Assembly (NCBI RefSeq): GCF_002286815.1
Contig: NZ_MUNM01000037.1
Span: 1 to 64,000 of the forward strand
Origin: Pseudomonas sp. PICF141
GTDB taxonomy: Bacteria; Pseudomonadota; Gammaproteobacteria; Pseudomonadales; Pseudomonadaceae
Direction of reading: 5' to 3'
Length of the DNA: 64,000 nucleotides
The position numbers and the translations under genes were made by a program. A model generated the notes under the pieces. That model saw only the letters and a list, made by a program, of their open reading frames with translations. It made no database searches and was not told where the DNA came from. Positions 56,487-64,000 of this stretch are shown here, in pieces (the stretch's first letter is position 1; each line of letters starts with the position of its first letter).

Positions 56487-59384
56487 TCAATCAGGCTTTG
56501 CAGCCTGAAGCAGCGAGCGCGCACGTTTCACCAGCTCGGTTCCATCCGTTTCGGGCAGTTGATCAAGCAGCGCCGCCAGGGCCTGGTAGTCCTCGGTCGT
56601 AGCGTCGTGGTGCCCGCACAGTTCGACTAACGCCTGCAGCTCCAGCCACGGCGCTTCCTGAGTGCGCGCCTCCTCAACCGCACGCCGCACCGCAAGGCTG
56701 CCGGCATCGGGCCGGCCGTGCGTCCGCGCAATCGCTGCCTCCAGCAGCAACAATTGCGGCAGGTACACGCGCTCGCCCAGTTCTTCCACAACGTGTAAGG
56801 CTTCCTGTAGCTCGACTCGCGCGGCGCCGTAATCACCCGCCAGCAGTAACGCCTCGGCGGCGTAGCCGAGTACCTCGCTGGCACCGGAGCGCATGCCGAG
56901 TCCGGTGTGTTCGTTGTAAGCCTCGCGGATGCGGCGGTAGCCGTCTCGTGGCGCACCGTTACGTGCGTCAGCCCAGCCGCGCCACCAGCGGCAAGCCGTA
57001 CGCCCCAGTGCGAGCGAATACTCGTCGACCAGCGTTTGCATGTCGTCAGCCAGCGCCGCCACACGCACAGGGTTTCCCATTCGCACCTCGATCAACACCT
57101 CCTGCCAGGTGGCGACCAACCAGGTCATAGGCTGGCGAAGCATTTGTGCGCGGGTCCGCGCCAGTTGCATATGAGCTTGGCCTTGCTCAACCAGGCCAGA
57201 ACGCACGAGTTCTATAGCCAGCATGCCGTGCAGCATGACCTGAGGGTCGGCCGCAAATATTTCGTTCGTCCCGATGTCCAGCGACTCGGCGATTGCAAGT
57301 GCGCGCTCAAGCCATCGGCGGGTCGTCCGCGTGCGCCCTTGGAGATGATGCACCTCGCCCTGCACGATGCACGCCACCAGCATCAGTGCTGAATCGTTAG
57401 CCTCGCACGAGAGGGCTTCGGCACGTTCCGCTACCGCCAGCGCCAGCGCATAGTCGCCGCGCAGACCGAGCAGATAGCCGAATCCGTGCAGCAGGCGGCC
57501 GCGCATCGGATGTTCGGGTACATCCGCTAGCAGCGTGTAGGCGCGTTCGAACGCGTTCCTGGCTTCGCTGCCGACACCGAGCGTATGGAACGCCGACACG
57601 CCCTGCAGCGTGGTCAAGGTGATTTCGAGCGTATCGCGCTCCATCCCTGCTGGCGCTTGGCGCAGCAGGACCATCGCGCGCTCAGTGAGACTGATGCACA
57701 AAGCCGGGCTGAAGTGCAGTAGCGCGGCTTCCGCAGCCTCGGCGTAGTAATGCAACGCGATCATTGGCTGCCGGGCCCGGTCGAAGTGCGTCGCCAGCTC
57801 CGAGGCAGCAACCGGCACGCCGGCCATGCGTTCGCGTTCGAGCGCAGTGCCAACCTGGCGATGAAGGTGGATACGCAATGAGCGCGGCGTGCGGTCGTAC
57901 AGTACCTGGCGGAAGAGGGCATGGCGGAACGAGTAGGGTAGCTCCACCGTCTCTTCAAGTTCGGCGGCTCGCGACCGCGTGAGCCATACCTGCTCGCGCA
58001 CCAGTTCCTCGCAGGCGTCGGCCACCGAAGCGAGGTCGCGTTCGAGGGCCTGCGAAACTGTCTCGACCCGGAATTCGACTCCACTTACCGCTGCCGCCGA
58101 AAGCAGCGCACGCTGCTCGGGTCCGAGCTTGGTGATGTAGTGATCGATGATGGCCGCGAGGTTCTCGGGAACCGCCATTCCCGCCAGCCGGGCTTCGATG
58201 GTGGCATCGTCGTCCGTGGTGTCCATCACTTCACTGATGACTGATGACACGAACAGCGGTACACCGTCGGTGCGCTCGTGCAGGGCTCGCACGAAAGCTT
58301 CATCGCGGGCCAGAGAGGCCGAACGCAGCGCGACATAGTCAGCGACCTCGGTTTCCGAGAATGGATCGAGTACCACTTCCTCGCACAGACGTTGCAGGCG
58401 CAGTTCGTGGCGCAACGAGTTGAGCGGATGATCGAGCGCCACCACCTCGGCGACGCGAAAACTCGCCAGCCACATAAGCCGGGTGCGGCCCCGTCGTCGC
58501 GCCACATAGTCGATGAGCTGGACCGTCGCTCGATCGCTCCAATGCAGGTCTTCGGTTACCAGCAACAGTGGCCGGTGCTCGGTGTAGCGGTCCAACAGTT
58601 CGCCCATTTCCCGCAGCATGCGATCCGGACCGATGCCGGCAAGCTCGCGCCGCAACGCGTCCCGCTCTTGCGCGGTGCTCAGCCATGGCAGTTGCAGCAG
58701 CCAGGTCGGTGCCACGGCGCGCATCAGCGTCGGCAGGGCGGGGTCACTGCGGCACAGATCGGCCAACGCTTCCAGCACTGGCAGGTACGGCTCGCCGGTG
58801 CCGTAGTGCTCCACGCAATGGCCGCGTGCGCAGGCGATGTCGCCAAGACTGGCGAGGAAGTGCTCGATCAACGTGGTTTTGCCAATCCCAGGCTCTCCGG
58901 CAAGCCAGATTACTGCGCGTTGCCCTCCGTAAGCCCGTTCCCACGCGCGCTGCAGTTTTGAAAGTTTGTCGGTGCGACCGATGAATGACGGCGACGGATA
59001 TGCACCGGCCGCCGGCACCGTCGCGGATGCCGGGGGCATCGAAGGGGTAGGGGATGGCGCGGCGATGAAGCGATAGCCGCGCCGCGACACAGTCTCAATG
59101 AAGCGGGGCTGCTTGGGGTCATCGCCCAGCACCTTGCGCAGATCGCTGATGGCCGTCTTCAGCACTGAATCGCTGACGAACCTATGCCCCCACACGGCAT
59201 CAAGCAAGGCATCTTTGGTCACCAGCGACCCAGGCTGGCGCGCAAGTACGCACAGCAGAGTGAAGGGCGTTGGCGCCAACGCCACGGCTTCTCCGTTACG
59301 TAACAAACAGGCGTTGGCTTCGTTGAGCTCGAACTCGACGAAGCGGAGCTGGACTGGGTTCGGATGAGGCTGCGCACGCGCCAC
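56487..59384 (-). CDS. winged-helix/ATPase (STAND-like) transcriptional regulator
   Basis: The 965-residue protein has an OmpR/CadC-type winged helix at residues about 10-110 (VSRRGYRFIA end), a linker rich in Pro and Ala, and an ORC/STAND-type ATPase with Walker A GEPGIGKTTL near residue 163 and Walker B LLLVTEDLHWSD. A long helical TPR-like C-terminal half follows. It lies upstream of, and on the same strand as, the small hypothetical and efflux genes, so it is their likely regulator. Proteins like this sense ligands by unknown means. Its GC-rich style and gene set resemble beta-proteobacterial efflux loci, hinting at transfer. Confidence 0.85.
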   Translation of the reverse strand: MARAQPHPNPVQLRFVEFELNEANACLLRNGEAVALAPTPFTLLCVLARQPGSLVTKDALLDAVWGHRFVSDSVLKTAISDLRKVLGDDPKQPRFIETVSRRGYRFIAAPSPTPSMPPASATVPAAGAYPSPSFIGRTDKLSKLQRAWERAYGGQRAVIWLAGEPGIGKTTLIEHFLASLGDIACARGHCVEHYGTGEPYLPVLEALADLCRSDPALPTLMRAVAPTWLLQLPWLSTAQERDALRRELAGIGPDRMLREMGELLDRYTEHRPLLLVTEDLHWSDRATVQLIDYVARRRGRTRLMWLASFRVAEVVALDHPLNSLRHELRLQRLCEEVVLDPFSETEVADYVALRSASLARDEAFVRALHERTDGVPLFVSSVISEVMDTTDDDATIEARLAGMAVPENLAAIIDHYITKLGPEQRALLSAAAVSGVEFRVETVSQALERDLASVADACEELVREQVWLTRSRAAELEETVELPYSFRHALFRQVLYDRTPRSLRIHLHRQVGTALERERMAGVPVAASELATHFDRARQPMIALHYYAEAAEAALLHFSPALCISLTERAMVLLRQAPAGMERDTLEITLTTLQGVSAFHTLGVGSEARNAFERAYTLLADVPEHPMRGRLLHGFGYLLGLRGDYALALAVAERAEALSCEANDSALMLVACIVQGEVHHLQGRTRTTRRWLERALAIAESLDIGTNEIFAADPQVMLHGMLAIELVRSGLVEQGQAHMQLARTRAQMLRQPMTWLVATWQEVLIEVRMGNPVRVAALADDMQTLVDEYSLALGRTACRWWRGWADARNGAPRDGYRRIREAYNEHTGLGMRSGASEVLGYAAEALLLAGDYGAARVELQEALHVVEELGERVYLPQLLLLEAAIARTHGRPDAGSLAVRRAVEEARTQEAPWLELQALVELCGHHDATTEDYQALAALLDQLPETDGTELVKRARSLLQAAKPD

Positions 59385-59552
59385 GTTGGATTCCTGAAGA
59401 CAAAAATATAGTTTCTAGCACTGAGCCATTACTTCAATAACAACGCTGATCGGCTCGCAAGCCAAGCTTCATCGGTCGGAAAACCGATCCTCGGCATAAC
59501 CTCAATGACCTTGTTCCTGTGCGGTAATGATCTCGAAAAAGTAATGACGAAC

Positions 59553-59568
59553 ATTTCAATATTGAAAT
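59553..59568. promoter_or_regulatory. 16-bp perfect palindrome upstream of the flavoprotein gene
   Basis: ATTTCAATATTGAAAT is fully symmetrical and lies in a low-GC patch 82 bases before the monooxygenase start. It is placed like an operator for the TetR encoded downstream or for another regulator. Nothing else is seen in the 266-base gap except a short CGGTCGGAAAACCGATC hairpin near 59475. Confidence 0.5.
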
Positions 59569-59650
59569 ATCTCTCAATTTTACATACCTTGGCCTTGCCT
59601 GACGATGAGATCTCCACGTCTCACCACTTCAATCACAGCAAGGGCTCGAG

Positions 59651-61309
59651 ATGAACAACAACAAAAAAGCTTTGCAATCGCCTCCCGCCGCCGTCGATGT
59701 GCTGGTCGTCGGTAACGGCCCGGTAGGGGCGACAATCGCGGCGCTGCTCGGCCGTTATGGCGTGAACACATTGGTGTTGGACAAGACCCATGAGGTTCTC
59801 CTGATGCCCCGCGCGATCGCTCTGGACAACGAGGCGCTGCGCATCCTGCAACTCGCCGGCTTGTCGGAAGATGCTTTCGAGAAGATCGTTATCCCTGAAG
59901 TGAAGATGCATTCCCCGGTCCTCGGGCAATTCAGTCGAGCCAACACCGCCGGGTGCATCGACGGCCACCCCAAACTGGTGACCTTCTATCAACCCGACCT
60001 CGAACACGCGATGCGTAAACAGGTCTGCGGGCTCAAGTCAGTGACCAGCCTGGGTGGCTTCGAGCTCGAGAATCTGGTCGAGGAGCCGGATTGTGTCGTC
60101 GCCTCCGTTCGGGACCAGGATGGCCATCTGCATTTCATTCGCGCCCGATACCTGATCGGTGCGGATGGTGCCAGCTCCAGGGTCAGGGCCTTGATCGGTC
60201 AGGAGTTCGAAGGACAAACCTATGCAGAGGATTGGCTGATTGTCGACGTAAAAAACCGGCATAAGTCCGCCATTGATCACGTTGAGTTTCTCTGTGATCC
60301 AAAGCGCCCAACGCCGCACATGCCCGCTCCTGGCGGAAGAGAGCGTTGGGAGTTCATGCTGCACCCAGGCGAATCCCGGGAAGAGCTGGAAAGCCCGGAA
60401 AGCATCGCCCGGCTAATCGCGCCCTGGATCAATCCGCAGGCGCTGGAAATCGAGCGCAAGGCGGTGTATCGATTCCACGCGCGCTGCTGCAACCGATTCA
60501 GCAAGGGGCGCGTTTTCCTGGTGGGGGATGCCGCCCACATTACTCCCCCCTTTGTCGGGCAAGGGCTCGTCGCGGGGCTTCGAGATGGCGCCAACCTCGC
60601 CTGGAAACTGGCCTGGGTCCTTCGCGGCCAAGCCGCGCCTTCAGTACTTGATACCTATGACGTAGAGCGCCGCCCCCATGCCCAGGCGATGATCAATCTG
60701 GCAAAACTCATGGGCCGTCTGGTGATGCCGAGAAACAAGGTCGCCGCTTTCTTCATCCATGGCCTGATGCGCACATTGGCGTTGACTCCCGCTACCAGAA
60801 AGTACTTCGAACAACTGGACATCAAACCGAAGAACATCTTCAAAAACGGTCTGTTCATGCGTCATCGCCGTGGCGACAAACTGGTGCGTGGCAGCCTGTT
60901 TCCCCAGGCCTGGGTTCGCAACACGCAACAGCAGATCCAACTGAGCGACGATGCGCTTGGACACAACCTGACCCTGGTGGGGTTCGGTGTCGACCCGTTG
61001 TCGCTGCTGAGCGCTGCCGAGGTCTTTTCCTGGATACAGATGGGAGGTCACTTCTTGCAGATCGGAGCCTGCGGTCAGCGCTCCGACAGCGCTTGCGACT
61101 TCATCGAAGACCTGAACCATGACATCCTGCCGCTGGCTGCCAAAGGCACACTTGTCGTGATCCGCCCCGACCGTATCATCATGCACCACGCTCCCGGCGC
61201 ACAGGCAGGCAGCCTGGTTCGAGACTGCCAGATCCTGATGGGTAGCGCCGACTCCACTGCCGACAACGTTTCCATTACCATCAACGAGCCTCCTCGATTA
61301 AGAGCGTAA
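59651..61309 (+). CDS. FAD-dependent aromatic monooxygenase, MhpA-like
   Basis: The 552-residue protein has an N-terminal FAD motif GNGPVGATIAALLG, a central DG-type segment (GADGASSRVRALIG) and the second FAD motif FLVGDAAHITPPFVGQGL, all of the PheA/TfdB/MhpA flavoprotein hydroxylase family. A C-terminal thioredoxin-like domain is present. MhpA hydroxylates 3-(3-hydroxyphenyl)propionate, but the substrate here is not known. A TetR gene follows two bases later, forming a small operon. Confidence 0.88.
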   Translation: MNNNKKALQSPPAAVDVLVVGNGPVGATIAALLGRYGVNTLVLDKTHEVLLMPRAIALDNEALRILQLAGLSEDAFEKIVIPEVKMHSPVLGQFSRANTAGCIDGHPKLVTFYQPDLEHAMRKQVCGLKSVTSLGGFELENLVEEPDCVVASVRDQDGHLHFIRARYLIGADGASSRVRALIGQEFEGQTYAEDWLIVDVKNRHKSAIDHVEFLCDPKRPTPHMPAPGGRERWEFMLHPGESREELESPESIARLIAPWINPQALEIERKAVYRFHARCCNRFSKGRVFLVGDAAHITPPFVGQGLVAGLRDGANLAWKLAWVLRGQAAPSVLDTYDVERRPHAQAMINLAKLMGRLVMPRNKVAAFFIHGLMRTLALTPATRKYFEQLDIKPKNIFKNGLFMRHRRGDKLVRGSLFPQAWVRNTQQQIQLSDDALGHNLTLVGFGVDPLSLLSAAEVFSWIQMGGHFLQIGACGQRSDSACDFIEDLNHDILPLAAKGTLVVIRPDRIIMHHAPGAQAGSLVRDCQILMGSADSTADNVSITINEPPRLRA

Positions 61310-61311
61310 AG

Positions 61312-61956
61312 ATGCCTTCCCCCATTTTTCCTTCAGAAGCAACTGAGCAAGAGCCTCTCACTCGAGGCCACAAGAAGCGGGAACGCACCCGTCGCGGCCT
61401 GGTGGACGCGGCGTTGCGCCTGGTCGCACGCAAGGAAGTGGGGGAGATTGCACTGCTCGATGTCGCCGCGGAGGCCGCGGTCTCCAACGGCACCATCTAC
61501 AACTATTTTCGAACGCGTGACGAAGTCCTCGAGGCGGTTGGCATCGCCATGGCGAGCGAGTTCTCCGATGCCATTTCCGCCCTGAGCTCGGACGTGCACT
61601 GCGGTGCGCAGCGCCTGTCGATTGGCGTGCGCATGTTCATTTGCCGGGCCGCGTACGACCATCAATGGGCTAACGCACTGCTGCGCATCATTCATTCCGA
61701 TCAGACCATGCGCTCGCGCTTGGCCGCCCATGTGCTGGGCGACCTGCGTGACGGTCTGAGCGCAGGGACTTTCGCTTATGAGGACGAAGGGATTGCCCTG
61801 GACATGGTCGTATCGTGCACAACCGGAGCCATGCGTTCGGTTGTCGAAGGGCGTGTAGTGGCGGATCACGATCTGTTGGTTGCGGAAATGATTCTCAAGG
61901 CGCTGGGCGTAACGCCTGCAAGAGCCAAGAAAATCGCCGGTAAGCCGCTACCCTAG
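61312..61956 (+). CDS. TetR-family regulator
   Basis: The 214-residue protein has an N-terminal TetR helix-turn-helix (VSNGTIYNYFRTRDEVLEAV) and an all-helical ligand domain. It starts two bases past the flavoprotein stop, so it is co-expressed and probably represses its own operon, with the oxidation substrate or product as ligand. The palindrome at 59553 is a candidate operator. Confidence 0.88.
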   Translation: MPSPIFPSEATEQEPLTRGHKKRERTRRGLVDAALRLVARKEVGEIALLDVAAEAAVSNGTIYNYFRTRDEVLEAVGIAMASEFSDAISALSSDVHCGAQRLSIGVRMFICRAAYDHQWANALLRIIHSDQTMRSRLAAHVLGDLRDGLSAGTFAYEDEGIALDMVVSCTTGAMRSVVEGRVVADHDLLVAEMILKALGVTPARAKKIAGKPLP

Positions 61957-61980
61957 TCCTGATGTCATCCTCGGCCGGTG

Positions 61981-63216
61981 CTAAGCCCGGCCAATCCATT
62001 GCCGATAGTTCTTCGTCTGGCGACGAGACTTCAGCTGATTGCCGATCAATGCCATGAGTGGCGACGTCCTGGGTTTTGTCTGTTTGCCTTGGCTCAACAA
62101 GCCGAGTTGCTTCTTGACCACCGACGCCACGGCAAGCGACGCCAGCGCCTTGTTCTTCCAGGGGACGACGATGGGCTCCACTTCAGTGTCCTGACCTGCC
62201 ATCCACTGGCTTGGCAGGGCTGGCTCGATTGCCAACGCAGTGGCAAGCCCCACCATCGACACCGAGCCGCTCACCACTCGCTCCGCGACTTCTTTTCTGC
62301 GCACACCGCCGGTGACCATCAGCGGCATGCGCGCGATTTCTCCTATTCTTTCCGCGCACTCGAGAAAATACGCTTCTCGAGCCAGGCGGCTGCCATCGCG
62401 GGTTTGCCCTTGCATCGCCGGGCTTTCGTAGCTGCCACCGGACAATTCGACCAGGTCGACCGCCTTGGCGTTGAGCATTTCCACCACACGAGCCGCATCC
62501 TCGGCATCGAAACCACCGCGCTGAAAGTCTGCTGAATTGAGCTTCACAGCGACGCAAAAGATCGGTGCCACTCGCAGGCGTATCGCATCGATGGTTTGCA
62601 GGAGAATTTGCGCGCGATTTTCCAGACTGCCACCCCAACGGTCGCTACGCCGGTTGGTCAAGGGGGAAAGGAATTGGCTGAACAGGTAACCATGCGCTGC
62701 ATGAATCTCCACGCCGGTGAATCCGGCACGCTCAGCCAGCACTGCAGCCTGGGTATAGCGCTCAATCAGCTCTTCGATCTCCCGCTCCTTCAAAGCCCTG
62801 GGTGGCACAAAGGCCTTTGATAGTCCGGGAATGTCGACAGCCACCGCGGAGGGGCCCCGTGCCGATTGCCCCATGGAGGCCAATAGTTGCCGTCCGGGAT
62901 GATTGATTTGCATCCAGGCCTGGGCTCCGCGACTGCGGCAAGCATCGGCCCAGAGCCTGAATTTGGCCAGGTTCCGATCGTCCTCAAGCACTACGCCAGC
63001 GGGGCCGGTCAAGGCGTGCCGGTCAACCATGACGTTGCCAGTGATGATCAGGCCGGCCCCACCGTCCGCCCAACGCCGGTAGAGCCTAACCAGCGCATCC
63101 CCTGGAGCGTGATCTTCATTGGCAAGATTCTCCTCCATGGCAGCCTTTGCGATCCGGTTTGGAATCACCATGCCGTTAGGCAAACGAAGCGGTTTGAAGA
63201 GCTTTGAGCCGGTCAT
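61981..63216 (-). CDS. NADH:flavin oxidoreductase of the old yellow enzyme family
   Basis: The 411-residue protein has the OYE barrel with an HAAHGYLFSQFLSPLTNRRSD segment and phosphate-binding GG region (MVTGGVRRKEVAE). It lacks the Cys cluster and the FAD/NADPH domain of 2,4-dienoyl-CoA reductase. It probably reduces activated C=C bonds with FMN. The ATG at 63216 has AAGGA at good spacing; the longer frame start at 63402 would run into the operators. It is divergent from a TetR gene. Confidence 0.86.
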   Translation of the reverse strand: MTGSKLFKPLRLPNGMVIPNRIAKAAMEENLANEDHAPGDALVRLYRRWADGGAGLIITGNVMVDRHALTGPAGVVLEDDRNLAKFRLWADACRSRGAQAWMQINHPGRQLLASMGQSARGPSAVAVDIPGLSKAFVPPRALKEREIEELIERYTQAAVLAERAGFTGVEIHAAHGYLFSQFLSPLTNRRSDRWGGSLENRAQILLQTIDAIRLRVAPIFCVAVKLNSADFQRGGFDAEDAARVVEMLNAKAVDLVELSGGSYESPAMQGQTRDGSRLAREAYFLECAERIGEIARMPLMVTGGVRRKEVAERVVSGSVSMVGLATALAIEPALPSQWMAGQDTEVEPIVVPWKNKALASLAVASVVKKQLGLLSQGKQTKPRTSPLMALIGNQLKSRRQTKNYRQWIGRA

Positions 63217-63375
63217 GTTCTGTCCTTCAGCTGATGAGAATTCGGCCAGCCATCTAAGGGTCATACCGTTTGAGCACCGTCTGTACAGTGCTTGCTCAGG
63301 TTCTTGAACTCTTGGTTTGCATCGATGGGCCGGTTTGATGACCTGCCGGGACGGCGAGCCAGAAACACGATATAG

Positions 63376-63393
63376 CTGAACACGCGTGTTCAG
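63376..63393. promoter_or_regulatory. 18-bp perfect palindromic operator
   Basis: CTGAACACGCGTGTTCAG is fully symmetrical. It shares its TGAACAC half-site with 63517-63534. It lies 160 bases before the OYE gene and 174 before the TetR gene, so one repressor could control both. Confidence 0.75.
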
Positions 63394-63516
63394 TTGTGTC
63401 AATGTGTAAAACCCCGCAACGATCCTGCCATATCCAATCTACCCACCAGTTTTACGTCATAGAAAGGATGTCATTGAGAAAAACGTATTTAATTCAAAAA
63501 ACGTTGTTGACGTGAA

Positions 63517-63534
63517 CTGAACACAAGTGTTCAA
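63517..63534. promoter_or_regulatory. second palindromic operator with the same half-site
   Basis: CTGAACACAAGTGTTCAA carries the same TGAACAC/GTGTTCA half-sites as 63376-63393 around a different two-base centre. It lies 33 bases before the TetR GTG, within its likely promoter, which points to autorepression. Confidence 0.75.
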
Positions 63535-63566
63535 TCGAGCCATAAGGTAATCCTGGAGAGAGAACC

Positions 63567-64000
63567 GTGGAATCCCTGAATCCAACACAGCGCCGTATTC
63601 ATCAAGCCGCCTTTCGCCTGTTCGCTGAAAGAGGCACCTCACAAGTGAACATTCTTGACCTCGCCCAAGAGGCAGGCGTGGCGCGCGGAACGGTCTATAG
63701 CAACATCGACAGCATGGAAAGCCTGTTCGAGGCGGTCGCCAGCCATCTCGCCAAGGAGATGCATGAGCGCGTCAACAAGAGCTTCAATTCCCTTTCTGAT
63801 CCAGCGCAGCGCCTTGCCAATGGCATTCGATTGTTCATTCGTCGAGCGCACGAAGAGTCCCAGTGGGGGGCGTTCATCCATAAATTCGCCATGAGCAATG
63901 CTTCGTTGCGCGAAATGTTCAGCAGCCAAGCGACGACGGATCTTCTGAGCGGACTGTCCAGTGGGCGGTACACGTTTGAAAAAGGGCAATTGCTTTCGGT
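63567..64000 (+). CDS. TetR-family regulator, cut by the window end
   Basis: The frame opens with GTG at 63567 (GGAGAGAG at good spacing) and stays open to the window edge, about 144 residues. Residues 8-55 form a TetR helix-turn-helix (QAAFRLFAERGTSQVNILDL and GVARGTVYSNIDSMESLFEA). The ligand domain is incomplete. It faces the OYE gene across two matching palindromes and is their likely binder. Confidence 0.85.
   Translation, partial: MESLNPTQRRIHQAAFRLFAERGTSQVNILDLAQEAGVARGTVYSNIDSMESLFEAVASHLAKEMHERVNKSFNSLSDPAQRLANGIRLFIRRAHEESQWGAFIHKFAMSNASLREMFSSQATTDLLSGLSSGRYTFEKGQLLS

Overview
The window reads as one arm of a Pseudomonas chromosome, most likely the P. fluorescens group. The clues are the high GC, the gene order of the nir, nor and nar operons (close to P. 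aeruginosa and P. stutzeri), Pseudomonas-type REP palindromes between operons, and perfect TTGAT/C-N4-G/ATCAA boxes of the ANR/DNR (FNR-like) type. Assignments rest on protein motifs and synteny read by eye; no database search was possible.

Positions 1-45,800 form a compact anaerobic-respiration island. Its parts are: nirSMCFDLGHJEN (minus strand, 94-9314; cytochrome cd1 nitrite reductase plus heme d1 synthesis); nirQ with the norE/norF-like nirO and nirP; norCB and norD (NO reductase); dnrP and dnr (NO-responsive regulator); nnrS with a small membrane protein; dnrN (ytfE-type di-iron protein) divergent from a sigma-54 activator norR/fhpR; pdxH; moaB and moeA (molybdenum cofactor); ubiUVT (O2-independent ubiquinone synthesis); a DGC-domain protein, dnrE, narL and narX; narK1K2GHJI with a parvulin and moaA; and a class III ribonucleotide reductase (nrdD, nrdG). 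Together they cover nitrate to nitrite to NO to N2O, plus cofactor, quinone and DNA-precursor supply without oxygen. No nos (N2O reductase) gene lies in the window.

Regulation can be read directly. ANR/DNR boxes precede nirS/nirQ, norC, nnrS, pdxH, ubiU, narK1 and nrdD. NarL-type inverted heptamers (TACCTCC/T-N2-AGAGG or GGAGG) precede moaB, dnrE and narK1. A sigma-54 -24/-12 promoter with two GT-N7-AC NorR-like sites precedes dnrN.

Positions 45,800-49,000 hold a Fur-box-preceded ferrous iron uptake operon (ftrABCD type). Next come a DUF3079-type protein and a PL7 alginate-lyase-like protein. Positions 50,280-59,380 hold a tripartite RND efflux operon with a large winged-helix/ATPase regulator. 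Positions 59,650-64,000 hold an aromatic-hydroxylase-like flavoprotein, two TetR regulators (the second cut by the window end) and an old-yellow-enzyme family oxidoreductase. Perfect palindromic operators lie in the last divergent promoter region.

Most unusual items: an NrdD whose glycyl-radical loop is a separate 55-codon gene; an ANR box in front of pdxH, an enzyme that normally needs O2; a palindromic non-coding element of about 0.7 kb set between two REP halves; and a NorR/sigma-54/dnrN module with no flavohemoglobin gene.
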